Assembly: GCF_016808335.1 (NCBI RefSeq)
Contig: NC_053142.1
Location: forward strand, 50,773,992 to 50,837,991
Reading direction: 5' to 3'
From: Panicum virgatum
Lineage: Eukaryota > Streptophyta > Magnoliopsida > Poales > Poaceae
DNA length: 64,000 nucleotides
Shown: piece by piece, positions 22,753-34,900 of the stretch
How the letters are laid out: each line of letters starts with the position of its first letter
Position numbering within the stretch: position 1 is the stretch's first letter
Program-made: the position numbers and the translations under genes
Notes under the pieces: model-generated
The model's input: only the letters and a program-made list of their open reading frames with translations
Databases searched by the model: none
Told to the model about the DNA's origin: nothing

Positions 22753-23560
22753 CTTGGCGTGCTGGGTTGCGACGCGCAGGAGCAGAAAAGCCTTTGGGTG
22801 GGTTTGGGTTTTGGGCTGCTCGCAGCGGGGCCTGTCAGATACTCAGATAGACCCACGTTTTCTCGGCCTCCCATTCGTCCACGACAGCGAAAATGATTTG
22901 ACCCGCATGATGCACATCCACGGCTCTCCTCCTTCCCGCCGCAGCCTCCACCCCGCCTCCTCCTCCTTCCCACCGCCGTCCCATTTTCCCCTCTCCTCCT
23001 CCCCACCGCCGTCCCATTTTCCCCTCTCCTCCTCCCCACCGCCGTCCCATCCACCCCTCCTCCTCGCCATCCCCGTCCCCGGCTTCTCCTCCTCCTTCCC
23101 ACCGCCTCCTCCCCACCGCCGCCTCACCGCTCCAGACGGTGGCGGGCAACGACGGCGCCACGGGCTGCGGTGTGGTGCCAAGCGCGTGCCCCGGCGGTGT
23201 CCGGCACCGGCCACTGCGCCGCGCGAACAGGCCCCGCTGGTGGCCGCCGGCGTTGCTGCGGCACTGCCTACTCCCGTAGTTTTCACGCCTGATGCTGTGC
23301 TCCACAAAACCCTGGCGACGGCCACCGGCGTCACGACTACTCAATGTCCCGCTCCCCCCGCACGGCCTCCTGTGCATCGTCCGCGCGGCTCCATTTTCCC
23401 TCGATCCGTCCGCTCACTGGTTTGCTCCGCCTCTCCCTCTCACGCTCGGACTCCCCCCCCATTTGATGCACACATATACAGATTTGGTTGGTCTATAGTT
23501 CAATATTGTGAATCTGCAGTTCGATTTTATGGGTCTGTAATCCGCTTTTGTTGATTTTGG
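22753..23560. other. Upstream region of Pin1, GC-rich, no gene supported
   Basis: Contains a 33-bp tandem repeat and C/T-rich DNA. Long open frames here on both strands are a by-product of high GC and the repeat. It may act as promoter for Pin1 on one side and for plus-strand transcription on the other. Confidence 0.4.
22970..23050. repeat. 33-bp tandem repeat
   Basis: Unit beginning CCACCGCCGTCCCATTTTCC at 22970 and 23003, with a partial third copy at 23036. Two perfect copies, so recent. Confidence 0.9.
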
Positions 23561-24786
23561 TTCAATTTGGTCGCCGAAGGTGCTCAACTTGGTGATGAAC
23601 AGGAGCTTATTCCAGAGCCGCAGTGGACAAAGGGCACTTGCACGATGTGGCTTCAGTGGAGAGAGAGCTTTCCATGCTCTTCTTTATGCTTCAGTTCTGA
23701 TGCACTCCAACTGCTTGACGTATTGCCTAAACAAAAGGTTGGGTACATATGTTCTTGTTTCAGCTGTTTTTAAAACTTTTTGCTAACTAATACCAGTAAC
23801 CACATTCCCTTCATTTGCATAGTTCTCTTGATTTCAGATGTCTTTGTGCTTGACAGCTTGAGGCACAAAAGTAGCAATGCAAGGTGGATAGAGGGATTGC
23901 AGATAAATCAGTAGTGTGCAAAGTGATTGCTGCACTCACCCTTTCTATTATAATATAAACCTTCTTTCTGCTATAGCTGATGCTGATATAAATGCTCCTA
24001 GCTTGCATATTTTTGCTGGTAGTTTTTACCATGTGCTTGTGATGATGTAATTTAAGGAGCTGATTCTGAAAGCTCTGATTCTTAACACTTATATGGTTAA
24101 GACATATTGCTTTCTGCATAACAGCATCTATCTTCTTTCTAATCTATTTTTTGACTGAATAATTACTGTTCCTATACAGTTTGTACGATACTCCTAGAAT
24201 GAATATTTCAATTTTAGGGTGTAATGGCTACATGCAGAGTCCATGGCCCTCCTGACCTTTTCTGGGAAATGAAGCTGCTAAGCCAAAGTATTTCCTTGCT
24301 TCACTCGAAACATTGATGGAACTGCCTAATGAGATATATCAGTTATAGCATTGCTGTACTCACCCTTTCTATTATAATATAAATCATGCCGGCAAGATTG
24401 TATTTAGTTCCTGCTCATTGTTTTCTTCCTTTCTTTTTTTTGCCCACCACTTCATTCATTCTTATTTACTTCAGTTAGCATAATCTGTACCTCCCTGATG
24501 CACTACAATACAAGTAGTGTTTTTGGATGTGTATAGTGTACCAAAACAATAGCCGATTGCAAGCTGACAGTTATGAAACTACTCTTGTAGTGTTCAGGTT
24601 TTGCAGCATCGCACCCTTAGGCTAGGAGAAGAACCCATTTTTAGGAAAAAAATATTTCCCTGATTCTATTACCAATTCATCTCTAACTGTGTGCCACCTA
24701 TACGACGACTTATGCTTCTATGATTTACTTTCTGGTTTAATTGATTCTGATGTATTATTTAATATAAAACAGTATAGAAAATACAT
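23561..24786 (+). other. Possible upstream exons of the gene at 28996-30283
   Basis: Exon-like pieces with splice-like borders: an open stretch ending CTAAACAAAAG before GTTGGG (to 23738), and 23839-23882, preceded by TTGATTTCAG, which in one frame reads VFVLDSLRHKSSNA. I could not join these into one frame with certainty. The rest is A/T-rich and intron-like. Confidence 0.25.
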
Positions 24787-25844
24787 TGTCGTGGGGATTC
24801 TAGGGGTACCCACAGCCGGGTGGCGGAACGCACCCGCCTATTCCCAGTGAGGGAGTACTCGGGGAAGTACTAGGCGATGGGGCTGGATCTTCCCTGGGAC
24901 AAGGGGACTCAAGAACACACGATTTAGAGTGGTTCGGGCCGCCGGAGCGTAATACCCTACGTCCACTGGGAGATGTATTGTTTTTGGTAGTGTGTATGAA
25001 CCTATCCTTTGCTGGCCTTGGCCCTTGCTCAGCCTGGGGTTTTCTAGCGGCGCCCCCCCCCCTTTTATAGATCAAGGGGGAGCGGATACATAGAACGTTG
25101 ATGCCCCGACAGGTGGGCCCAACGTGATTGTGGCTACAGTGGTAGCGAATCTTCCCTCCGATATGCGTACTGCTGCTCCTCTGACACAGGGGGGTCTTCT
25201 CTTGTCCCGTCAGCTAGGTGCCCGTTGGAGTAGCGTAGCTTGCGGCGTGGCTTGCTGAGGCTATTATGTAGCGTCATAAAGGGCGAAGCCGAGCTGTCGT
25301 ATCCATCTGTTACGGCAGACTGGCAGACGCGGCGTGGGCGGCGCCAGTCCCCCCCACTACCTTGGTAATACGCGATCAATAGTGTCCCTGACTAGTCAAA
25401 CGCCTCGGCTTCTGCTATATTAATGCGGACGTCCACCTACCGCAATGAATGCGAAGGTAGGTGAACCTCAATATGGAGGCCAAGGGCTTCATACACGTGT
25501 CGGCCCCGGACCATCCTGAGGCGGGGCGTCGAAATCTTCCCTTGGAGAGGGGTCCGATTGCTATGCGGGGGGTCCGGGACACTATGAGGGGTCCGGGACC
25601 CCGCGGGGATCCGGACTCCTCGGGAGGTCCGGAGCCTCGGCTGCAGGCGCTTGAGCGCCTGTTTCTCCTGGGACACGTGGCGTCCCCGGACCTTCCCCAG
25701 CCGTGGAACGGGTCCGGACCATTGTCGGGAGGACAGGACGCCGGACCGCAGGGGTCCGGCTGTTTGGTTGTTAGTCAAGGATGACTACTAAGGCTCTTGC
25801 CTAGACACAGCAAGAGGGGGTACCCCAGTCCTGGGGTACCGACA
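24787..25844 (-). repeat. 3' LTR (left) of the non-autonomous element
   Basis: 1058 bp; on the minus strand starts TGTCGGTACCCC and ends CCCCACGACA. Its poly-C run near 25055 is four bases longer than in the partner LTR. Confidence 0.95.
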
Positions 25845-26120
25845 GTGGCCCCCGAGCCCACCTCGGGAGAGGTACGAACCCGCGGGTGGGGCCACCACCG
25901 TGATGTGTTCCTACGCTACTTGATTGCGTTGGTGTGCTCTTGGAGAGTGCGGGCATCCCGGACCCCTGAAGCCGGTATGCATGTTGCTAGGTTTAGGTAC
26001 TAGAGTGCTCTCCATGGGGCGACGAAGGCGTAGGCTTAGGGTGCGGAACCAAGCTAAGCGGCTACACAGACTTCGGATCGCTCAGGGAGCAAGCACCACT
26101 TCCCGGACCTGGCTTTTGTC

Positions 26121-26380
26121 GACCGTGGCGAGCGGTCTCCGCCGGAGCGGGCCACCGGAGTGGACTTGGAGCGACCGTGGCGAGCGGTCTCCGCCGGAGC
26201 GGGCCACCGGAGTGGACTTGGAGCGACCGTGGCGAGCGGTCTCCGCCGGAGCGGGCCACCGGAGTGGACTTGGAGCGACCGTGGCGAGCGGTCTCCGCCG
26301 GAGCGGGCCACCGGAGTGGCCTTGGAGCGACCGTGGCGAGCGGTCTCCGCCGGAGCGGGCCACCGGAGTGGACTTGGAGC
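26121..26380. repeat. Five tandem copies of a 52-bp unit
   Basis: Unit starts GACCGTGGCGAGCGGTCTCC; copies at 26121, 26173, 26225, 26277 and 26329, near identical (one A/C change in copy 4). 52 is not a multiple of three, so the unit is open in several frames without being coding. Confidence 0.97.
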
Positions 26381-27750
26381 GACCGTTGCTGACAATCCGA
26401 TGAAGCATGTTACCGGACCTCATAGTAAGGTGCAAAGAAACCAAGCCTTATACTAGAAGAGAGCCCGGGACCTCTAAAGACAGCAGTCCTGGATACTAGA
26501 GTACTTGTAACAGGGTAGTGAAGTACGTAAACTTAGGGTACATTATCAGGCTAAGCCACGCGGAGCTTCTCTACCCCAGGATACAAATACCTCTTCTCCA
26601 GAGCAGGTCCTTAGGGGTCCGGACTGCCTTCCAGCTAGAAGGGGTGTCTTCACCTGACCACAAGCCAGCAACTTAACTTGGATTGTTAGCAATAAGGGAA
26701 ACTCCGGTCAAGAGGAAAGAATAGTTAAACCAAGGCGAATAGATGTAATCAGGGTGGAGCCTAGGTAAAACTGAGAAAGAAAATCTCCTTTATTATTGTG
26801 GTTGTCACGGTATACATCGGAGGTCGGGATTACGAGGTCGGACCTCCACCGCTCCGGACCGCTTTTGCCTGTTTGTGTGATAGGGCCAGAGGTCGGGTTT
26901 ACAAGGTCGGACCTTGACCGCTCTGGACACACACGTAGACGCCACGCTATTACAAAGGAGGAATTCTCTTAGTCTTTTCTTAGGAGTAACCTACGGATGC
27001 ATGCTATACAGCGTGTTCTTCGGAGGTGAAGGCGCCCTGGACGTGCCTGAACCGCATCATCCAGCATCACCTCGGGAGCTCGGGGGACCCCTTCTTGCCT
27101 AAGAGCTGTCACATGCTTACATGGCATGGGACTAATTCTTTGGCTTTGAATGGAAGAGGCCCCCTCCCCCTGCCGTCGCCGTTGCCGATGGAAACCAGAG
27201 CGCTTGCGCAGCAGATGGACCGGTGCGACGCGTGGAGAAGTGCGGTCGTTCGCCGGCTTGTCCTTGGTGCTAGCGCCAGGGGCCCCCGCACGAGGAGGCG
27301 GGGTCCTGTCTGCAGCAGCGCCGAGCAACGCTGAGGTGGATCTCCGGCGCTGGAGACGGCAGGACGACACGGTCCACTTCCTCCGGGATGGCCGTCGGCT
27401 CCAGGCTCCATGTTGAGAGGAAGCCTTGAGCCGACACCATGCCACCGCAGAGGAGATGTGGCCGTTGCTTGAGAGAAAACCTTGAGTCGACGTAGGGGCA
27501 ACAGCGCCCAGCGGCGCCTCCGCTGTGCAGCGCTACGTCGGCTCCGAGGTGTCGCAGTGGTGACGCACAGCAGGCGTCGCTGTCGTGCGCCGCCGCACCG
27601 AGGGCGTTGCCGCGCCGGTGCCAAGACAGGCGGAGTGAGTGTGGCCCTGCCTTCCTTCATCTTCTTGCTCGTCGTTGCAGAGGATGAACACGGCCCCAGA
27701 AGCCTGAAGATCCAATCAGCGCCTGTGCGTCCCCACGGACGGCGCCAAAA

Positions 27751-28803
27751 TGTCGTGGGGATTCTAGGGGTACCCACAGCCGGGTGGCGGAACGCACCCG
27801 CCTATTCCCAGTGAGGGAGTACTCGGGGAAGTACTAGGCGATGGGGCTGGATCTTCCCTGGGACAAGGGGACTCAAGAACACACGATTTAGAGTGGTTCG
27901 GGCCGCCGGAGCGTAATACCCTACGTCCACTGGGAGATGTATTGTTCTTGGTAGTGTGTATGAACCTATCCTCTGCTGGCCTTGGCCCTTGCTCAGCCTG
28001 GGGTTTTCTAGCGGCGCCCCCCTTTTATAGATCAAGGGGGAGCGGATACATAGAACGTTGATGCCCCGACAGGTGGGCCCAACGTGACTGTGGCTACAGT
28101 GGTAGCGAATCTTCCCTCCGATATGCGTACTGCTGCTCCTCTGACACAGGGGGGTCTTCTCTTGTCCCGTCAGCTAGGTGCCCGTTGGAGTAGCGTAGCT
28201 TGCGGCGTGGCTTGCTGAGGCTATTATGTAGCGTCATAAAGGGCGAAGCCGAGCTGTCGTATCCATCTGTTACGGCAGACTGGCAGACGCGGCGTGGGCG
28301 GCGCCAGTCCCCCCACTACCTTGGTAATACGCGATCAATAGTGTCCCTGACTAGTCAAACGCCTCGGCTTCTGCTATATTAATGCGGACGTCCACCTACC
28401 GCAATGAATGCGAAGGTAGGTGAACCTCAATATGGAGGCCAAGGGCTTCATACACGTGTCGGCCCCGGACCATCCTGAGCCGGGGCGTCGAAATCTTACC
28501 TTGGAGAGGGGTCCGATTGCTATGCGGGGGGTCCGGGACCCTATGAGGGGTCCGGGACCCCGCGGGGATCCGGACTCCTCGGGAGGTCCGGAGCCTCGGC
28601 TGCAGGCGCTTGAGAGCCTGTTTCTCCTGGGACACGTGGCGTCCCCGGACCTTCCCCAGCCGTGGAACGGGTCCGGACCATTGTCGGGAGGACAGGACGC
28701 CGGACCGCAGGGGTCCGGCTGTTTGGTTGTTAGTCAAGGATGACTACTAAGGCTCTTGCCTAGACACAGCAAGAGGGGGTACCCCAGTCCTGGGGTACCG
28801 ACA
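27751..28803 (-). repeat. 5' LTR (right) of the non-autonomous element
   Basis: 1053 bp, nearly identical to 24787-25844. On the minus strand the TGGCGCC leader follows directly after it. Confidence 0.95.
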
Positions 28804-28995
28804 TACATATTCCATTTCTTTACCTGAGAACAATTATTGCTTTCATCTGACAATTTATTTGATGGATCTATTGCTTCTTGCAATTTTTATTATACTACCT
28901 CCACAACTGTATGAGTTATGTACTCTAAATTTTGTACATCTATATGCAAATTTTATATTAATTTAAACCTTGAATGATTGATTTGGTTTTTGCAG

Positions 28996-30283
28996 GTTGC
29001 GTGGCTTATCTTGAAGAATTTAGTCCACTAAACTACATATACAAGGTACGTTGCCAATCGACACAATCCTTACATACCTCTGTTGCTCTTACGATCTTTA
29101 TAGTCCAGTGTTTTAAAGTCAATGGGCATCAGAATGGACTCTTTCAAGGTAAGTTTAGGCTCTGCTAATTTAAGTGCTCTTCGATAAAGATTCTTTACAG
29201 CTCTCAAGCTTTTCATGGCACCTCTGCAATAGTGATATCAAATGTTCTGAAAAATGTGTTTACCTATAAGAGTAAATTCACCAGTCTTGACTCATGTGCT
29301 ACAAAGTTTCAGCTGTTTCTCTTAACCTTCAGAGAATAGTAAGTAGGTTCATCGATTGATTAGATATGTAAATTTCTCACATGTACGGACAATGATCACA
29401 ACCTGTTTGGTCAATTGACCAAGAAAGCTGCCATTTATTTCAAAATAGAGCAAAGGCTGCGTCATCTTCACAATATAATACTTATTCTTTAAAAACTTAT
29501 GTTCACTCGGTTATTCTGATTTCCAAAGTGAAATAAGTGCAGCACCTCATATTTCCACTCCAGTGTGTGCAGGTCAGCTGGTACATGTGTTCAGACACAA
29601 GCATGGATTATCTCCAATAAAGAGGTCAATCCTCTCTGTATGAAATTATTGTACAACAAAATATCCTTGAATTATTAATATGGTTTCCTTATTGTTATTA
29701 CAATCACCAAAGTAAATTGGGTTTGATATATATGTCATTTTTTTCCTATACAAATGCAGAGGTTGCCATTTGAAAAGGATCTACACGGTGGTGCAAGAAG
29801 TAATCCTGTCGAGTCCAGCAATGAGAAGGTAGTGTCAACCTGTGTAAAATTAATATTGTTTTGTATTTACAAAATGTTGTGTTAAACCTATATATCCTAG
29901 CCAATAAATTGCAAATTATTTAAAATGTGCCTACACCGACCTCTTTTGATCTGTCCACAGCTGCTGACATGCTACTCTGATCTAGCTACATAAAAAAAGG
30001 GCATTTGAAAAAAAACAGTTAACTATTATCTACATTGCTCTTTTCATATAGCTCATATAAATAATTCGTTGATTTCATCCTTATCCAGTGACCATGTCAC
30101 ATTTTATTGCTGGAATGTAGCTTAACATTCTATCAATCTTGCAAAGTATATGTTATCGATGTGTTTGTGTTCGGATTTTAGAATATCAGGGCAACTGCTG
30201 ATTTCCAAGATGAATCTGTTACTTATGATTCTGCCGTTGTACTACTTTACTCGAGAATTATGAACAACAATTTTTCCACATGA
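28996..30283 (+). CDS. 3' exons of an unrecognised plus-strand gene
   Basis: Five candidate exons with GT-AG borders whose phases fit one after another: 28996-29045 (CVAYLEEFSPLNYIYK), 29104-29148 (SSVLKSMGIRMDSFK), 29578-29624 (LVHVFRHKHGLSPIK), 29762-29828 (LPFEKDLHGGARSNPVE), and 30182-30283 (NIRATADFQDESVTYD, ending NNNFST and TGA). The exon at 29762 has an alternative acceptor two bases upstream that is also open. The first exon needs one base from an upstream exon, which would lie beyond the retrotransposon 24787-28803, making that insertion intronic. I do not recognise the protein, and exons this short can arise by chance, so the model is tentative. A remnant of an older gene is equally possible. 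Confidence 0.4.
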
Positions 30284-31226
30284 TGGCTGGTGCATGCACT
30301 CCAACTGGTTCGTTAACAGAACGTCATGTGCATGCTTTAGGTAAACTTCGATGGGTCAACTGAAGTAGAGCCAACATGCTGAAGCAATGGATATGTTATT
30401 TTGAGATGCATCCCATATACATGCATTTAAATTGTTTTATCTTTCCAAAATAGGAAATTTTTTATTATCCTATTGTGTGATTGCAGTGTATCTTATGTCT
30501 GTTAATTCTTTGTTGTGCAAGTAAGGGAGGAAAAGAGGTAAGCTGATGTGCATCTCACCCTTTCTAAAAACATAGATACTACCTTGAGTGCCATTGTACA
30601 TAATTGTTTCAGTGTAAATTTAATGTATATGCATGCATATTTGGACCACCACAAAAAGTTCATACTACTACAGCTTAAGACGCTTATTACGTATAAATGC
30701 TCATAATCTTTGCTTATCTTATTAAAAAAATGAGGACGCGCCAAGGCGCGCGCAAAGTACTCATGTATAAATAGCAGCATGGCTGATCGACCCGGCTGCT
30801 CAACAAGAGTCCACGACCGAGTGGTGGCGGTAGTCCAGCGTCGAGCTGCGGCGTTGGTTAATGGTGGGCTGGTGGCTCGACGTTTCAATCTAAGCGGACA
30901 GATTTTACGGAGACTCGGGTCGATATTCCAATCCGTTGGTGGCAGCCAACGACCACGAGTAGCAGCAGGCGACGCGGCGTAGATAGCTCCTCGTGCCCAA
31001 CTGCCCACAGTCTGAGTCCGGAGGTGGCGATTGGGGCTTCCTCCACCTCGGTCAGAGTCCGGGGGTGGCGGCGGCCCGGCCTAGATCAGCCGATGCGCGC
31101 CTGCGCATGACGCGCGCCCCGTGCACTCCTGCCGCGCTGCGACACAAGGTGGGTTGATCTTCGCGTGCAACCAGCGCCATCGTGGATCTCATCTGTCGGC
31201 TGTCACAGCCCACAATGCGTTGGCAA
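30284..31226. other. Intergenic, no gene supported
   Basis: A/T-rich to 30720, then GC-rich to 31226. A TATAAATA at about 30766-30773 is followed closely by an ORF of 67 codons on the plus strand (30779-30982), too close for a normal leader. A minus-strand open frame covers the same bases. Nothing matches a known family. Confidence 0.35.
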
Positions 31227-31383
31227 TAGGGGTGCAAAGAGGTGACAGGTGCACCTCCAACCCTTTTAGTTTAAAGGTTTGTACTGCTTTTCTAAAATAG
31301 AATATCATTTTAAAAAAGTAGTACAAAATTTTAAGTTAAAGAGGATTGGATATGCATCTAAGGGATAACAATTTGCAACCCTA
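31227..31383. mobile_element. Small hAT-like MITE
   Basis: 157 bp, starts TAGGGGTGCAAAGAGG; the right end inverted reads TAGGGTTGCAAATTG. Flanking 8-mers GTTGGCAA and GTTAGCAA match at 7 of 8. Confidence 0.7.
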
Positions 31384-31984
31384 GTTAGCAAGGTGTTGCG
31401 TACTGCTGCTGGGCTGCTGAGCGGAAAGCGCGCAATCGCAAGCAGAACCCCTCGACTGACCCGGAGAGCCACACGCCGGTTGCAAGCGCTCCATTAGGGC
31501 TGTCAGTGAGAGTTTTATAAGTACAATTATCTAAATTGAGAAGTAGGTAATAGTAAACTCTATCATTCTCTCTCCTTATCATATCAGTAAATTAATGATA
31601 TTTGATGTTATGAAACTCTCCATGTATTAAGACTAGTCTTAGCGGTCTCCCGTTCGAGATACTCTCCCGCCTCGCCACACCCGAGGCGGCCCATACAACC
31701 TCGTAGGAGAATGGAGACTGAACACCATGAGAATGTGTTGTCAAACATGCTGTTAGCCTTTCAGTCTGCTCCTTACGTCTCTGCTGTGGTAACTCTTACT
31801 CATTACATGAACCGGTTTCTTCTTCGCAAGAAGTTGTCTCTTCTCATCATGCTAGAAAAGAGATAAAAACATCCAGAGAACTCGATGCATGCGCATACCT
31901 TTTATTTACAGAACTACTATGCTACTGAGGCACTCATTTCTCGCGTTGCAGTGTTACATTGTGCAGGCTGCAGAGCAGTTCCTA
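31384..31984. other. Downstream of the ARF gene, no separate gene
   Basis: Includes probable 3' UTR of the ARF gene on the minus strand near 31985. The segment from about 31505 to 31640 (GTCAGTGAGAGTTTTATAAG to GACTAGTCTTAG) looks like a MITE remnant, but I could not define its ends. Confidence 0.35.
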
Positions 31985-34900
31985 CTAAGCTATTTGGATG
32001 CAGTCGTTCAAGACGTGCATGCCATTCTCGCTCATCTGCTGTACTTCTGAAGGCGATAGAATCCGGATGCACCTGACACAGTTGATGAATTCCCTGCCAA
32101 GAGGTACAAGCACCTTAGAATGAGCTGAGTTGCCATGGTCGTCACTCGTGAGACACAGTAAGGCTATGTTTTGCTGGGTAAAGTAATTCAATGCATACAC
32201 TACGAGGCAAATAAGCTTATATACTTACTCCCATGGATCGTCTCCAACGAGAAGAACATCATTCTCGTAGTCGACATAAACAAGCTTCCAGTCTGAACTG
32301 CCAGGATGTTCCAGTTTCCCCTGGAGTCCAAACATGCACGCAATGGCTGACCTCAACTCATGGTAATCTCTATACCGTGTAACATCAATAGATCTTCCAA
32401 CTGATCCCAGCTTTTGCACCTGTTAGCATGGAAATCAAGATAGGGTAAGCAAAAAGAAATACTATCTCATATTCAATATCTAAATTACTAAAACAATTAT
32501 TCATTTTTAGAAATCTTTTTGGTGTACCTTTGTATATGTACGGACAGGTGGTTTCATCGGCTTCACACTCCGATCAATGCTGTACTCGGCTGCATCCATA
32601 CTGCAGGAAGGTGTTCCCATGGAACTGTTATGGATCTCTTGCAGAGGCAGTACATGGGATTCTCTTAAATCTGGCAACTTTGAGAACATTCCTGCATCAA
32701 AGCTCCCAGTTGCCAGTGGTTCAGAGCATGAGCTGTTTATATGGATAGCTTCCATGTGCAGGCCACTTAACGATGCACTCTGATTTCCGCTTTCCTCTGA
32801 GTAACTCATTTGCACATACGAGTTTGATGTGCTTGGCAGGTTGTTCACCTCATGATGACTATCCAAATGTTGCATGTCATGCGACATAAATGTTAGTGAA
32901 TTCAGATCTGGACTGCTGATAAACTCTTGAACTGAATTGGGAAAGCACTCTGAAAGGCAAGAGGTTTGAAATGCCTCCATGGTATCAGCATTTATAGTGG
33001 AAGTTATATCTGTAGATTGATTGAAAATATTCTCTGTTCCACTAACTGAATGAATGCCATTGGAGTCCTGGTAATAGGAAGGCTGAATTACCCAATCCAG
33101 ACCCTCAAAGAACTGTGGAGAACACCCTTGGTTTGGATATGAGCTGACTGACTTCCCTCCATCAGGTGATTTCGATGATTCTAGCTTTGCTGGTGACAGT
33201 AATTCATGTTGTTCAACCTGCTGAACTTGCGGCTCTCCAGCAAAACCACCTCGAGTAAGTGCACCTGATGAATCTTCACAGTTGACTTGTTCGGCTTCAC
33301 AATCAACCAATTTTGGTTCTGAACCAGGCTGCTGGTTATCATAAATCTGAGAAGGCACTGAAGAAAGCTCAGATTTATCTGAAATGGATTTGTGAGACAA
33401 GCCCTTCTTGCTCCTCCGAGTTTTAGTTCTAGGCTCACCCTTGCTGTTTTGATCCGAAATACTTTGACTTGAGTATGAATCTGTGTTTCTTGGCCCTCTT
33501 GCTTTAACATTTAGCTCCTGCGCAGAAATTGAATCAGTACTTGGCTGAACTTCACAGCTTACTTGATCATCTTTCTCAATATTAGGTGCATTCAACTGCT
33601 GTTGGGCTTCATTTGAGAGCATGTTTTCTTGCTTTATTGAACCATTGGAAGAACCAAATGTCGATGGAGGGATATAGCCATGCTTGACATGCTGAATAAT
33701 ACTAGAGAATGAGGATTGCTGACAAGCAAGCGGACCTCCAAGGTTCTGGCCAGATTGATTGAGAAGCATCAAAGCCAACTCTGATCCGATCCCTGGCATG
33801 TGTTGCAAGTTAAAAAAAGGATTTGCTTGTGCCCTTGGAATTGATGACATATTTACAGATTCAATTTGTTGCCCAGGAACTGCAAATGGAAAAGTAAGAT
33901 TGTTTCAGCTTGCTGCTTGATCCTAGAGAATGAAAACCTGGATAATGGGTAGAGAAGCGATGTACCTCCATAACTGGGAAGGCATTGCCGCTTTGAATTC
34001 AATGGAGAAGAGAAAACCAGAGAGTTTTCTGGGGTTTCAATGTCCCATAGGCTAACTCTTTCAGGTCTTTCTCCATACCCATGCTCATCCCATTCTACCT
34101 GCAAGTTGCGCCATTTTGAGTTTGGCCATCGCATCGGATCATAGTCGCTAATTCCCACAATTGTACCGGTGCATCTGCAATATAGAGCAATTTTATTTGG
34201 AATTGTCATGGCACAGAGGTATTGACCATGCAATAAACTAAAATATGAGTCTGCAATTAATAACTTAAATGGCATAGTAATATTTTAGAGGACACGCAGG
34301 GGTGAATCCAGGAATGAGGAACAGGGGGGCTGATGACCTTCTTCTACCTTCATCAATGGTGCTAAAATTTTTAGGGGGTCTGTGGGGGGGATCCACTGTT
34401 TGCCAGGCAGTAGGGGGGGCTCCAGCCCCCCTAGCCCCCCCCCCCCCCCCCCTGTAAATCCGCCACTGAGGACACGTGTAAGATTAAATATTATCTTTTT
34501 GTAAAAAAGCATGAGGAACTTTCCTGTGATATTTTAATTTTTGAGACTTAAAAAAGCATGTTCGTTCAGCTTTGACAGCTGACACTACACACCAATTTCA
34601 GATGAGAGCACTAAAATTCAGAGCATAGAATTGGAGCTAGAAAACTGCTACATGCATACCAAGTGCAGATACAAACCTGCGCTTGCTTGACTCCTCTGTC
34701 TCAAACATCATTGCAAACCTCATTCCAACTGATGGCTTCATATATGTGGCCTTATTGTACCTTGTAAGAGGAATTACAAATGGCGACGGGCTTGTCCTAA
34801 AGAGATTTTAAGAATCATATATGTAAATGGCCTACAGAAAAGCAAGTAAATAACAGGTAAAAACTAAAATGGCTAGATAAATTACTTACCGAGGATTGTA

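Larger units (their letters stand above)
24787..28803 (-). mobile_element. Complete non-autonomous LTR retrotransposon (Tat-companion type)
   Basis: 4017 bp, flanked by a perfect TACAT duplication (24782-24786 and 28804-28808). LTRs are 24787-25844 and 27751-28803. Polarity is minus: next to the right LTR the internal DNA reads (minus strand) TTTTGGCGCCGTCCGTGGGG, the usual leader of plant gypsy elements. Next to the left LTR it reads GGTGGGCTCGGGGGCCAC, a polypurine tract. There is no gag or pol; the 1.9-kb interior is non-coding with a 52-bp tandem repeat. By eye the LTRs differ by about seven substitutions plus two poly-C length changes, so the insertion is young. Polypurine tract, flanking DNA and LTR start match the Tat element at 3271-9244. 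It sits between exon-like segments of an uncharacterised plus-strand gene. Confidence 0.95.

Noticed and set aside
22382..23554. 390-codon plus-strand ORF
   Set aside because: Runs antisense through Pin1 exon 1 and then a 33-bp tandem repeat; composition only.
26121..26380. CRISPR-like or coding repeat
   Set aside because: Head-to-tail 52-bp units without spacers, in a plant retrotransposon; unit length is not a multiple of three.
24787..28803. Ordinary tandem gene duplication (the 1.05-kb direct repeats)
   Set aside because: TG...CA termini, five-base target duplication, polypurine tract and leader show it is an LTR element.
30726..30982. TATA box plus 67-codon ORF as a small gene
   Set aside because: ATG lies about 6 bp after the TATA motif, too close, and the peptide is low-complexity.
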